A stretch of DNA of 64,000 nucleotides from NCBI RefSeq assembly GCF_014644555.1, contig NZ_BMKX01000010.1:1-64000 (forward strand), read 5' to 3'. The notes under the pieces were generated by a model that saw only the letters and a program-made list of their open reading frames with translations, did no database searches and had not been told where the DNA came from. The position numbers and the translations under genes were made by a program. Positions 37,114-46,655 of this stretch are shown piece by piece. The stretch comes from Glutamicibacter ardleyensis. GTDB lineage: Bacteria; Actinomycetota; Actinomycetes; Actinomycetales; Micrococcaceae. Position 1 is the first letter of the stretch. Every line of letters begins with the position of its first letter.

Positions 37114-38136
37114 TTACTTGGTTACGCCGACTGGCTTTTTCAAGGACCGCCCGGCGGCTACTTCTTCACGCAATGGCTTCCACCAGTCCACGAGCTTTCG
37201 AAGCCCCTCTTCCAGACCAATCTTTGATTCAAATCCAAGATCCATCCGTGCGGCGGTGGTATCTGCCAGACGGCGGGACACCGAGTTCACTGCGCGTTCC
37301 GGACCGTATTCGATATGCAGATCCGAATCCATGGCCTTGAGCAGAGTTTCAGCCAGTTCCTTCAGGCTGGTCTCCGTGCCGCTGGCCACGTTGTAGATGC
37401 CTTCTGATATTGGGCTGCTGGCGGCCAGCAGGTTGGCCCGGGCGATATCCTCGGAAACCACAAAGTCCATGGTCTGGGATCCATCACCAAAAATCAGCGG
37501 AGGCAGGCCGTCGGCGATGCGTTCCATCCAGCGCACGAGGACCTCGGTGTACGCACCGTGCACATCCATGCGCGGGCCGTAGACATTGAAGTAACGCAAC
37601 ATCACGTAGTCCATTCCGTACATGGCACGGAAAGATTTGAACAAGCCTTCATTGAAGGTCTTGGCCGCCCCGTAGAGGGTGTCGTTGTTGTACGGGTGAT
37701 GGCGTTCGGTGGTCGGGAATTCCTCGGCCATGCCATACACCGACGCGCTGGACGCGGCGACAATCTTTGGTACTTTCGCTTCTACTGCCGCTTCCAGGAC
37801 GTTAAAGGTTCCGTTGACCATGACGTCCACCGCCAGGCGTGGTTCCTCCGCGCACTGGGTGATGCGGATGGCCGCCTGGTGGAACACCATGTCCTTGCCA
37901 GCGGTCACTTCACGCACCAGGTCGCGGTCCGCGATATCCCCCAGGATGAGGTTCACTCGCCCGGTGGCCAGCGCCTTGTCGATATTGCTGCGCCGTCCGC
38001 GGACCAAGTTATCCAGCACGTCAATCTGCTGGGCTCCGGCGGCTAGCAGCTGATCCACGATTTCGGAGCCAATGGTGCCAGCTCCTCCGGTGACCAGGTA
38101 GCGTCCGCCTGCAAGATTCTTAATATTTTCGTTCAT
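37114..38136 (-). CDS. NAD-dependent sugar epimerase/dehydratase
   Basis: A 340-residue extended short-chain dehydrogenase. It has the N-terminal NAD motif VTGGAGTIGSEIVDQLL, the catalytic YGAAKTFNEGLFK (YxxxK, from LYGAAK), the serine run AASSASVYGMAEE, and the MLRYFNVYGPRMD signature of UDP-hexose 4-epimerases. The substrate is probably a UDP-(N-acetyl)hexose or hexuronate. ATG 38136 overlaps the Gfo/Idh stop by four bases and is chosen over a longer frame that extends into the upstream gene. Confidence 0.88.
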   Translation of the reverse strand: MNENIKNLAGGRYLVTGGAGTIGSEIVDQLLAAGAQQIDVLDNLVRGRRSNIDKALATGRVNLILGDIADRDLVREVTAGKDMVFHQAAIRITQCAEEPRLAVDVMVNGTFNVLEAAVEAKVPKIVAASSASVYGMAEEFPTTERHHPYNNDTLYGAAKTFNEGLFKSFRAMYGMDYVMLRYFNVYGPRMDVHGAYTEVLVRWMERIADGLPPLIFGDGSQTMDFVVSEDIARANLLAASSPISEGIYNVASGTETSLKELAETLLKAMDSDLHIEYGPERAVNSVSRRLADTTAARMDLGFESKIGLEEGLRKLVDWWKPLREEVAAGRSLKKPVGVTK

Positions 38137-39230
38137 CGTGCGTTCTCCATGACGGAAGTAGGGTTTTGTGTTGGTTGGGCTGTAGATCCGGCAGCCAAGC
38201 TTCGGCTTGCGTCCTCCAAGACCTTGAGCACCCGAAGTGCCGAAGGCCCGTCGGTGGGTGCTGGCCTGCATCCACGGATGCTGGCGGCAAATTCAGCCAC
38301 CATCAATCCCAAAGGTTCAAATTCTGAAAGCGCCGGAGACCAGGTGTCGCCGAGCCGGTAGGAAATCGTGGCGCCCTTGCGGTTTTCCACGTCGGCACGA
38401 ATCATTTCCTGCCGGTCCAGGTCCACACCGCGGTCAAAGATGGTCAGCCGCTGCTGTGGATTCAAGTCGTCCCACACCAGAGTCTTGCGGCTACCGCCAA
38501 TGACCATCTGGCGGATCTTTGTAGGCGAGAGCCAATTGACATTGATATGTGCCAGGACACCGTGCTCAAGTTCCATGCTCAGATAGCCCACACAGGACTT
38601 GCCGGCATTCAGTGGATCGGAGCCAAGTGCGGTGACGCTGCGCGGGTTGAGCCCGCCGGGAATCACAAAATCCAGGATGGACAGATCATGCGGCGCAAGA
38701 TCCCAGAACACATCAACATCTGGCTGGACCAGCCCGAGGTTGATCCGGGTGGAATCAATATACAGAATGTCGCCCAATTCGCCGGCCGCCAATAATTCGC
38801 GGATTTTAAGCACCGCAGGTGTGTAGCAGTAGGTGTGGTCAGCCATCAGGATGGTTCCGGCTTCTGCGGCGGCAGCTACCATTTGCGCCCCGTGCACCGA
38901 GTTATCGGCCAGCGGCTTTTCCACTACCACGTGTTTACCGGCCGCAATGGCGGCCATGGCAATCGCATGGTGGGTCCGTGCCGGGGTGGCGATAGCCACC
39001 GCGTCGACATCGTGGAATTCGAGCAGTTCATCGAGCGAACCCACGACCGCAGGCTGACCGGTCTTGCGCGCCAGCGCGTCGGCCCGGTCCAGGTCCATAT
39101 CGCAAATGGCCACCAGTTCCCAGTCGGTGCTCATTGCGAAGTTGCGTGCGAGGTTCGGTCCCCAGTAGCCGGCGCCGATAACGGCCACACGCAGGGCAGG
39201 ATGAATCAGGGTTTCGGGTGCAACGCTCAT
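38133..39230 (-). CDS. Gfo/Idh/MocA oxidoreductase (WbpB/WlbA-like)
   Basis: A 365-residue NAD-dependent dehydrogenase. It has the Rossmann motif VAVIGAGYWGPNLARNF, the family EKP motif VVVEKPLADN and the catalytic-site region WDLAPHDLSILDFV. These features fit WbpB/WlbA-type enzymes that oxidise C3 of UDP-N-acetylglucosaminuronate before amination. The start ATG at 39230 overlaps the stop of the sugar-transferase gene by one base (TAATG). It is followed by the epimerase with ATGA overlap. Confidence 0.85.
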   Translation of the reverse strand: MSVAPETLIHPALRVAVIGAGYWGPNLARNFAMSTDWELVAICDMDLDRADALARKTGQPAVVGSLDELLEFHDVDAVAIATPARTHHAIAMAAIAAGKHVVVEKPLADNSVHGAQMVAAAAEAGTILMADHTYCYTPAVLKIRELLAAGELGDILYIDSTRINLGLVQPDVDVFWDLAPHDLSILDFVIPGGLNPRSVTALGSDPLNAGKSCVGYLSMELEHGVLAHINVNWLSPTKIRQMVIGGSRKTLVWDDLNPQQRLTIFDRGVDLDRQEMIRADVENRKGATISYRLGDTWSPALSEFEPLGLMVAEFAASIRGCRPAPTDGPSALRVLKVLEDASRSLAAGSTAQPTQNPTSVMENAR

Positions 39231-40759
39231 TAGTAAGCTCCATCGGGTTTGATCATGACGCGGAAGGTGCGCCAGATGATGCGCAAGTCGCTGAGCACGG
39301 TCCAGTTCTCTGCGTAATACAGATCCAGCCGTACGCTTTCCTTCCAATCCAGGTTTGAACGGCCACTGACCTGCCACAGTCCGGTGACTCCGGGCTTGAG
39401 CAGCAGCCTGCGGTGGGTGTGCCCCTGATAGGTCTGGACTTCAGTGAATAGTGGCGGACGCGGGCCCACTACAGACATGTCGCCGAGCAGCACGTTCACA
39501 AACTGCGGAAGCTCGTCCAGCGAGTGCTTGCGCAACCACCGACCAGAGCGGGTAATACGCGGGTCGTCCTTCAGCTTGAAGAGCGGACCGGCTCCCTCGT
39601 TCTGTTCTTGGAGTTTGGCCAGCCGTGCTTCGGCGTCTTCGACCATGGTGCGGAATTTGATCATCTTAAACGGACGCCCATCTTGGCCGGCACGTTCTTG
39701 TCTGAAGAAGATCTTGCCCGGCCCGTCGAGCCGAATGAGCAGAGCGATGACCAGGAACACCGGTGCAAGTCCGAGTAATGCCAGCGAAGAAAAGACAATG
39801 TCGAAGCCGCGTTTGAAAAAGTAGCGTGCTCCGGTGAACTTAGCCAGTTCAACATGGAGCAACGGCATGCCATCCACTGGGCTCGTACGTACCCGACGGC
39901 TTGCCACACCGGTCAGCGCGGAAACCACAATGAGCTTTGTGCCCGTGCTCTCCAAGCGCCAGCCAAGTTGCTGCAAGGCGGTGTTTCCACCGGTGAGCGG
40001 GCCGGCAACAATGACTGAGTCGGCTCCCAGCCGGGCCACCTCTTGCTCAATAGTGCCGGCATCATAAGCCAGCGGAAGAGTGGGATCAGCTAGCCGGATG
40101 TCCTGTTCGGCCTGCGCATCCGCAGCTCCGTCCAGCAGTACTCCGACTACCCGGTAGGCCGGGCCTGAACGCTTGGAAATCTGGCGTACGGCGAATGGTG
40201 TATCTGCTGGCTGCCCGTAGATCAGCACGTTGCTCAACGCGTAACCGTTGCGGCTGCGCCGGATCAGCCATTGACGCCAGGTCCAACGGCTGGTGAGTAA
40301 CGCGACTAATCCCATGGGCAAGGTGATGACCAGGTACACTCGCAGGTCACCGAATCCGGTCAATCCGATCAGTGTCCCTAAGGCCCCGGCAAGAACCAGC
40401 GCGGCGTACACGAGGAATTTGTATTCCTGCATGCCCACGGCAACACTGCCTAAGGTGTGCGCCTTGAATGATCTCAGGCTCAGCATCCAGGCTATGGTCA
40501 GCAGCACTCCGGTCAGCACATAGGGCCCAGCTGAAGACTGTGAAAGCGGTGTACTTACTGCGCTTTGCTCCATGGCCAGCGCCGGCAATGCGCTAGCTGC
40601 GCCAATGATCAGCAGATCTGTGGCGAATAGCTTACGAAGATAGGCCCGGCCGTTGGATCCTACGGTTGCTACCGTGCGAGTGGACACCGGGCTCAAGGTG
40701 GTCCAGGACCCCAGCGCGTTTAGATTATTTTCGCCTAGTCGGCTGCTAATTTGCGACAT
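39230..40759 (-). CDS. Undecaprenyl-phosphate sugar-1-P transferase
   Basis: The 509-residue priming enzyme of repeat-unit assembly; it transfers a sugar-1-phosphate from a nucleotide sugar to undecaprenyl phosphate at the inner membrane. N-terminal half: four to five membrane segments plus a CoA-binding-like Rossmann region (VLIYGQPADTPFAVRQI). C-terminal half: the bacterial sugar transferase domain with KRGFDIVFSSLALLGLAPVF, FRQERAGQDGRPFKMIKFRTM, LRKHSLDELPQFVNVLLGDMSVVGPRP and the C-terminal LKPGVTGLWQVSGR. ATG 40759 lies inside the stop region of a short upstream ORF. First gene of the ~15.5-kb operon. Confidence 0.93.
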   Translation of the reverse strand: MSQISSRLGENNLNALGSWTTLSPVSTRTVATVGSNGRAYLRKLFATDLLIIGAASALPALAMEQSAVSTPLSQSSAGPYVLTGVLLTIAWMLSLRSFKAHTLGSVAVGMQEYKFLVYAALVLAGALGTLIGLTGFGDLRVYLVITLPMGLVALLTSRWTWRQWLIRRSRNGYALSNVLIYGQPADTPFAVRQISKRSGPAYRVVGVLLDGAADAQAEQDIRLADPTLPLAYDAGTIEQEVARLGADSVIVAGPLTGGNTALQQLGWRLESTGTKLIVVSALTGVASRRVRTSPVDGMPLLHVELAKFTGARYFFKRGFDIVFSSLALLGLAPVFLVIALLIRLDGPGKIFFRQERAGQDGRPFKMIKFRTMVEDAEARLAKLQEQNEGAGPLFKLKDDPRITRSGRWLRKHSLDELPQFVNVLLGDMSVVGPRPPLFTEVQTYQGHTHRRLLLKPGVTGLWQVSGRSNLDWKESVRLDLYYAENWTVLSDLRIIWRTFRVMIKPDGAY

Positions 40760-40832
40760 TACTGTGTCCCGCCTTGCTCTGCGACATGGCATGGCAAGGG
40801 CGGGCACAATTTGGCAACACAATGTTAAACAT
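40746..40832 (-). CDS. Upstream ORF (28 aa), coupled to sugar transferase
   Basis: A 28-codon frame (MFNIVLPNCARPC...) starting at ATG 40832 with GGGGGA seven bases upstream (40840-40845) and ending at TAG 40746-40748. The stop lies 11 bases beyond the sugar-transferase ATG (40759), so the frames overlap. This start has a much better ribosome binding site than the sugar-transferase ATG, which suggests translational coupling or a leader peptide that controls the first gene of the operon. Evidence is positional only. Confidence 0.45.
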   Translation of the reverse strand: MFNIVLPNCARPCHAMSQSKAGHSNVAN

Positions 40833-41337
40833 CTATGTTTCCCCCAAGAAAGATGCATTTCCCCAATTTGAGGACGGTCCAGCCATTCCCAAATAGCTGT
40901 GTTGTCCTCGTACGTATTGAGCCTAGGATGCAATTGATCGCTGCACACGAGTGGCGGAACACTCAAATGCTGTGCTGCCGGCATCCGTAAATACCCGTTT
41001 GGCACTTGGTTCCTACTCGCTCACTACTTGGGTGAGCAAAAACGGGCTTAAAGAACAGACCACGCACCAGCGCAGAGGGGTTGCTGGTGCGGGGTCTGTT
41101 TCTTGCCAAGGGACCGGCGGCCGCGCTGGGGGTATATCCTTGCGGATTCACGAACCACCGGCCCCGTATGAGGGTTGAGTCTCGCTGCCGCAGCAATTGA
41201 AAGTACTGTGGCGGGTACGCACTCGTTCGGGCAGGATCTGGTTGGTTGCTCGTCGGCTCCCAGTATTCAGATTACGCAACCAGAGCCTTGCACCGCACGG
41301 GTGGTACTTACCCCAAGATTGCCCAAACCACTTGTAA
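40760..41337. promoter_or_regulatory. Operon leader region of the polysaccharide cluster
   Basis: 578 bases between the LuxR-type regulators and the sugar transferase. It holds the short upstream ORF (40746-40832), a terminator hairpin (41054-41100) and therefore, between about 40850 and 41050, the likely promoter of the long minus-strand operon. I could not fix a confident -35/-10 pair. Confidence 0.5.
41054..41100 (-). terminator. Hairpin downstream of LuxR genes
   Basis: 18-bp arms (41054-41071 and 41083-41100) with one mismatch and an 11-base loop. On the minus strand the stem is followed by CTTT. It probably ends the transcript of the two LuxR genes, about 240 bases after the second stop codon. 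Confidence 0.65.
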
Positions 41338-44025
41338 TTACCTAGTACCGGTACCCGCTTGGAGTCCTGCGTTGTTAAGTGCAGAGCGTTCGGTAATTCC
41401 CAGCTTAGAGAACACCCGGTAGAGGTGTCCTTCGACGGTTCGCTGCGAGACAGTCAGCGCCCTGGCGATCTGGGCATTGTTCCGGCCTTCACGGGCCAGC
41501 TCCACGATTTCAGCTTCGCGTGCAGTTAACTCGGTCAGTGCCAGAATTCGGGCAATGTACCTGCCCGAATCCAGCCCGTGTTGCTCGAGGATTTTTGCGG
41601 TGCGCCGCAGCAATGCACCGCATCGTCGCTGATCTCCGGCAGCCGCGTGTTGTTCGGCGGCCCGGGCCATCGCTTCAATAGCCACCAGATATTCGTCCTT
41701 GGCCAGCGCTTGCGCAGCTAAGTCTTCCAGCAACTCGCTGTTAGCTGCGCCAAGTAATTCCATCAGTCGTGCCAGGAGCGCGGGCCGTGAGCCCTGGTGT
41801 TCGCCAGCTAAGAGATGTAGCCGCTCGCGCTGCGGTGCCATGGCCAGTTCTTCGCCACTTAGTTGCCGGGTGTGGCTGTAGAGGATTTCGCGTTCAATGA
41901 GCGGGAAATCGCTGAGGGATTCGCCGTCATGCGGATTGCCAAGCGCTGCGGCGAAAGCTCGCGGGAAGATACGCTGTTCCGAGGCTTCCTCGCCCAGGTA
42001 TCCGGGCACCGAGGAATATCCTCCAGCCGTGTCATCCACCGTTCCGAATGCCACGGCCGCGGGTACCGGAGTTCCCAATCGTGCAAGCAGCAGCCGATAG
42101 AGATTGATGGCCACCGAGAGTACCTGAGCGGTATCAACAATTCGCAGTTCGGTCACTGCCTCGGCGATCTTCGAGACGGCGGGACGTACCCGGCTCTGTA
42201 GGAGATCACTGATTCCATCCAGTAAGGAAACGACTCCTTGATAGTGCTGAATTGAGTTCAGATCCGTGCCGCGATACGCGTTGATGAACTGCTGTGCACG
42301 TTGGTATTCGCCAAGAAACAACAGATTCCAGCCAATACGGAAGAACACTCGCACCTCATAGAGGGAACGAAATTGTGCTTCTGTCTGGAGTATCGCCATG
42401 GTCGACTCAGCCAGCTGCAGTGCGTCCGTGCACAGTCCCTGGGAGCTGTAGAGGTCGCTGAGTGTGATCATGGAAATGATTCGTGCCTGAATCGGCAGAT
42501 CTGGATCATCCAAGAAATTGTGCAGCTCTTGGGTTCTCGGACGCGGACCCTTGGCTGAATTAACCCGGATCCACAAATCCAATAATCCGGCCCCTGCATG
42601 TTGCAAGGTGAGAAACGCTTCCAAGGCAAGTGGATCGTTTTGCCCTTCGGCCCGGCTCTTCCAAGTGCCCAGGATCTTTTGCAGTTCGCTCTTATCCATA
42701 CCGATACAGGTAGTTACCTCTAGCAGGTATGCAAAAGCCTGACCCAGCAATTCCAAATCTGTCAGCTGATCGATCAGCCGTAAGAGCAGGGACCGAGCCG
42801 CATAGTACCGGCCCATTCCCAACAAGACTTGGGCTTCGAGCAGTGCGCCTTGCTGGTGAAACTGCGAAAGTTTTCCCATGGTGCATAACCGCAAGGCCAG
42901 CTCATAGTCCAATGCGCTTGCGGTCGCCTGCGCTATCTGAAGAACCGTCGCCGTAGGTACTGGCTCTCCGATTTCCAAACTCCACAGCACTTCCAGTGCG
43001 TTAGCGTCAATCCCCAATTTGACGCTGGCGGTGCTCCAGAGCTTATGCAACTGCGCGCTTTCCTGTTCGGTCACCAGTTCGCGGACCACGCGTTGCTGCA
43101 TTTCAGAGCTCAAAGTAATCGCAGCTTCAACGACCGATAGATCCCCTGCATCAACTAGTCGCCGATAGGGCAGGGAACATTCATCAAGCAGTTCCGGACG
43201 TTGCGGTCCACCCAAGGCCAACAGGCGCAGCGTCAGCTGCTCCTCAGCCGGCAGATATCGAGTCAGTTCGCGACCTAAGGAGATGAGGCGCGCGTCAACT
43301 TCAGGCAACGGACGGGCAACGGTCCAGACCGGTTCATGAACGGTTGAATCATTGAGTAAAGAGTCGTCTTGGAACAGGATTCCCTGCTCCTTGCAGGAAG
43401 CTGCATAGGCTTCGACGAAGCGGGGATTACCACCAGTCATGCGTTTGATGATCCTTACCGATCCTTCGCTGAGCCTTCCATCAACGACCGTTTCGGCAAC
43501 TTCTCTGACGCCTAAGAGATCCAGTGGTTGCATAATGATGGTGCTGAAGGAGGCAACCTCGGTCAGTGTCCCAAGCGGCGAGTTGGCATCCAAGGTCCCG
43601 GCACCCACGGCTATGACTTTCACTGCCGCATTTTCAATAAGCAACGACAGCACAAAAGAGCTTTGGGCATCCAGGTACTGCGCGTCCTCGACAAGCACAA
43701 TTCGGGGCCCTGCTACACCATCTGCACTGAATAATGTACGGTTCAGCTCGCGCAATACGGCAACCGGCTCATCAATATTTTCCAGCGCCCCCAAGTAAGG
43801 TGACAAGGCTCCGTGAGCTATAGAACTCAGAGAATCACTGCAAAATAACCTCATTACCGGGCTCTGAATGCCTGGTGCTGACAGCACAGCCTCCACGAGA
43901 CTGGTTTTACCCATGCCGACGCCTCCAAGAATCAGCGCCCCGCCGGAGCCTTGCTGGCGCAATGCCCGTAGCAGTTCGTTGTATTCAGTTGAATTAGTTC
44001 GGCTGTTTCCTCCCGGCTTGATCAT
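41338..44025 (-). CDS. LAL-type LuxR transcription regulator
   Basis: An 895-residue large ATP-binding LuxR-family regulator (MalT/LAL type). It has an intact Walker A motif GGVGMGKT (about residues 34-41), a Walker B-like RIVLVEDAQYLDAQ (about residue 108), and a long helical TPR-like middle. The C-terminal LuxR helix-turn-helix reads LTAREAEIVELAREGRNNAQIARAL...SQRTVEGHLYRVFSKLG. Such proteins usually sense a ligand or partner through the middle domain and bind DNA by the C-terminus. ATG 44025 overlaps the upstream paralogue stop (ATGA). Position next to the polysaccharide operon makes it a candidate activator of that operon. Confidence 0.88.
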   Translation of the reverse strand: MIKPGGNSRTNSTEYNELLRALRQQGSGGALILGGVGMGKTSLVEAVLSAPGIQSPVMRLFCSDSLSSIAHGALSPYLGALENIDEPVAVLRELNRTLFSADGVAGPRIVLVEDAQYLDAQSSFVLSLLIENAAVKVIAVGAGTLDANSPLGTLTEVASFSTIIMQPLDLLGVREVAETVVDGRLSEGSVRIIKRMTGGNPRFVEAYAASCKEQGILFQDDSLLNDSTVHEPVWTVARPLPEVDARLISLGRELTRYLPAEEQLTLRLLALGGPQRPELLDECSLPYRRLVDAGDLSVVEAAITLSSEMQQRVVRELVTEQESAQLHKLWSTASVKLGIDANALEVLWSLEIGEPVPTATVLQIAQATASALDYELALRLCTMGKLSQFHQQGALLEAQVLLGMGRYYAARSLLLRLIDQLTDLELLGQAFAYLLEVTTCIGMDKSELQKILGTWKSRAEGQNDPLALEAFLTLQHAGAGLLDLWIRVNSAKGPRPRTQELHNFLDDPDLPIQARIISMITLSDLYSSQGLCTDALQLAESTMAILQTEAQFRSLYEVRVFFRIGWNLLFLGEYQRAQQFINAYRGTDLNSIQHYQGVVSLLDGISDLLQSRVRPAVSKIAEAVTELRIVDTAQVLSVAINLYRLLLARLGTPVPAAVAFGTVDDTAGGYSSVPGYLGEEASEQRIFPRAFAAALGNPHDGESLSDFPLIEREILYSHTRQLSGEELAMAPQRERLHLLAGEHQGSRPALLARLMELLGAANSELLEDLAAQALAKDEYLVAIEAMARAAEQHAAAGDQRRCGALLRRTAKILEQHGLDSGRYIARILALTELTAREAEIVELAREGRNNAQIARALTVSQRTVEGHLYRVFSKLGITERSALNNAGLQAGTGTR

Positions 44026-46655
44026 CGTTGGGCTACCGTGCGTCGACTCGATCGATCCAAAGCCGTCAGTTCTTGCCGGTTGCGCACCTGAAGCTTTGAA
44101 TAAACCTGGTACAGATGCCCCTCCACGGTACGAATCGATACCCCGTTAAATTTTGCTATTTCCAAGTTTGATTTCCCGCGGATCGCCAATTGGGCAATCT
44201 GAGCCTCGCGTTTGGTCAAGTCACGGACCCAGCTTGGTTGCTGTTCTGCCGAGTCAATCTGACGTTCTCCTAGGGGCGCTTTGTCCGGAGCTAAAGCTCG
44301 TTTATATTCGTTAAGTGCCTTTGATAATTTTCGCTGCTCCTTGGCATCTAGCAAAGAAATAAGCTCATTATGCGCTGGGGCAGCTAGTAGCAGATGGCCG
44401 TTGAAGGCCAGAGTCTTCAGGGCCAGGGCGAGCCCCGGCCCGTCTAATTCGCTGACTGACTTTGCAAGCTCGACAACATTCTGAGCTAAAAATCCTTTGC
44501 ACCTGCGACTGGCTAGTTCAAGCTGTGGCAGAGAATCCCAGCTGCCCAAGCGCACGGCGAATGCCAAGGTAAGCATTTGAAAAACCAAATGCCCCTCACC
44601 CTGAATTTGTTGGGCAAAGTGCGTCAACCGAGCTTTAGCCACGTCTTTTGAACCTAATTCAGCCAAGCTGAGAGACGCGAAAATTTCAGCCGTCCAGGTG
44701 TAGAAGTTTAATGGTGCTGTGGTGTTTTTGGTTTCGCTGAGCCCATTGGCCATCAAGGTAGTGGCTTCCATACGCCTGCCTGAACAGGCCAAGGCATAGG
44801 TGACTACCGATTCCATGGCATAGCGCAGCGTCTGATCCCCCTCGTAGCCCAGTTGTTGCAGGCAAGGCTCCAATACTCGCAGTGCTCCTTCATGGTCGTT
44901 GGCCAACCCGAGGAGAATTCCATGTACCGTTTGGGCATGAGCCATCAGCAATGGATTGAGCTGGCTGCCAGCGGCAAGTTTTTGCGCCCTAGACGCTGCT
45001 AATTTCCAATGTCCCGCCAAGAGCTCGGTGTGCAGGAGTAGCTGTTCGATGTCCGCGACGTCTTCTGGACCAAAACTGCTGACTAAAGGCGCATTAAACC
45101 GAATTGCGCGCAGCTGATCATCCAAGTGTCCCGCCAAAGACATGGCCCCACCCTGGCGGGACTGTGCTGCCCAGCCTTTGGCCTGAATTGCCAAGGCACG
45201 TAGATGCAGAGATTCACTCATCCAATTCGAAGATTCCGCTAATATCTCAGTACCACCAATGATCCCTGAGTTGTTCCCCATTTCGTCTTCGGACAGCAGC
45301 GACATTTGGCTGAGGATTTCAAGTTCCTGATCAGCTAGGATCAATGGTTCTAGCGCACCGGCTTCGTTGATTGCCAAACGCAGGCCCTTCCAGGCGTGAG
45401 CGATCACGTCCAAAGTCGCCGCCTGCCGGCCAACCAGAGTCAACGCATTGACATGCATTTTCAAAATTCCTACGCGCACCTGTGGATCCATTTGCCAGCC
45501 TGCCGGATCATATCCGTGGCTCTGGAACTTTTCGGCCAGTGCAAGCTGGTCGGCATACCTACCGATATCTTTCAGTTCACGCAGCGCGGCCAATGATTGT
45601 GCGGCACCGGGATCCGGATGCAGTTGCGCGAGTTCGATACGGCCACTTGCTTTTAGCTCCCCACCGGTTTCGGACCGCATCAGCAACCCGAGCAATGGCG
45701 TTGCTATCCCCACGCTGTTGGTAGATTCATGCAGATACTTGACCGCTCCGCGATTCAGCAGACCGTCAAGTGGACCAGTCAGGCCGGAAAGGTGGACGCG
45801 GTCTAAAGCTACCGGGCCACCAAGGGCCAGGATCGTGAGTAACTCTCGTTCTGCCGAAGTCATTCCCGCGGTTAATGAGCTGGAGATCGACTGAATGTCG
45901 TGACCTGAGCCAAGTTCGGCCGAGCGTAGAACCCACACACCTTGCTGCTGAACTAACTGACCATTCACGCACCAGCTCTGGACAAGCTTCCGCATCAATC
46001 CGCGATTACCGTTGGTCAAATAGCACAGTGTGGCCGAGCTATAGAGCGAGACCTGTCCACCCAGTTCCTGCTCTAAAAACTCGTGAGTCTGCGTACTGTC
46101 CATACGGCTGACACGAAGCTGTTCGAGTTTTCCCGACCGAAATAAGGTAAAAAGATCACCCGGCAGATCATGCACATGCTCACAGATGACTACGAGTTTG
46201 ATTTTGCCCATGACGGCGAGCTGAGCAAGCAGCGAGCTCGATTGCTCGTCAATGAGTTCCGGTCGTCCAAGCATTACCAATGCTGCAGAATTCTCAAGGC
46301 AAAGAATCTTTCCCAGCCCGTGAATCAGCTCGTGGCGCGTCGTGTGTGAGTCAACGTCCAACTGCGCTAGCAGGAACGACAGCACACCAAGCGGCACCTT
46401 CGTGCCAAAATTGCTTCCATTCAAGCGAATGAGTCGTGGCGCCTCGCTGAGCAGGCCAAGGCCAGCCTCAACAAGTGCGCGGCGACCACTGCCGGTTGGA
46501 CCGGAAACCACTGCACCAGACAATTGCGGATCGCTGAGGATCCTGCCAATTGTATTTGCCGGAATGTCCTTTGATTTCGTTAGAAATTTGGCATCTCCCC
46601 AGAGCCTTTGGACATTTTGAGCGTTGTTAATTGACAAAAAACGTGAATATTCCAT
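44022..46655 (-). CDS. LAL-type LuxR regulator with altered P-loop
   Basis: An 877-residue paralogue of the downstream gene, same architecture: N-terminal ATPase-like domain, long helical repeat region, and C-terminal LuxR helix-turn-helix (LTKREAQIAQLAIRGKSNLEIAKF...IRTVEGHLYQVYSKLQV). The P-loop reads GPTGSGRRAL (about residues 52-61), with Arg instead of the usual Lys, so nucleotide binding or hydrolysis may be reduced. The ATG at 46655 has no strong nearby ribosome binding site; a GGGGGA lies 26 bases upstream (46682-46687). The two regulators overlap by four bases and are co-transcribed, possibly acting as a pair. Confidence 0.85.
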   Translation of the reverse strand: MEYSRFLSINNAQNVQRLWGDAKFLTKSKDIPANTIGRILSDPQLSGAVVSGPTGSGRRALVEAGLGLLSEAPRLIRLNGSNFGTKVPLGVLSFLLAQLDVDSHTTRHELIHGLGKILCLENSAALVMLGRPELIDEQSSSLLAQLAVMGKIKLVVICEHVHDLPGDLFTLFRSGKLEQLRVSRMDSTQTHEFLEQELGGQVSLYSSATLCYLTNGNRGLMRKLVQSWCVNGQLVQQQGVWVLRSAELGSGHDIQSISSSLTAGMTSAERELLTILALGGPVALDRVHLSGLTGPLDGLLNRGAVKYLHESTNSVGIATPLLGLLMRSETGGELKASGRIELAQLHPDPGAAQSLAALRELKDIGRYADQLALAEKFQSHGYDPAGWQMDPQVRVGILKMHVNALTLVGRQAATLDVIAHAWKGLRLAINEAGALEPLILADQELEILSQMSLLSEDEMGNNSGIIGGTEILAESSNWMSESLHLRALAIQAKGWAAQSRQGGAMSLAGHLDDQLRAIRFNAPLVSSFGPEDVADIEQLLLHTELLAGHWKLAASRAQKLAAGSQLNPLLMAHAQTVHGILLGLANDHEGALRVLEPCLQQLGYEGDQTLRYAMESVVTYALACSGRRMEATTLMANGLSETKNTTAPLNFYTWTAEIFASLSLAELGSKDVAKARLTHFAQQIQGEGHLVFQMLTLAFAVRLGSWDSLPQLELASRRCKGFLAQNVVELAKSVSELDGPGLALALKTLAFNGHLLLAAPAHNELISLLDAKEQRKLSKALNEYKRALAPDKAPLGERQIDSAEQQPSWVRDLTKREAQIAQLAIRGKSNLEIAKFNGVSIRTVEGHLYQVYSKLQVRNRQELTALDRSSRRTVAQR

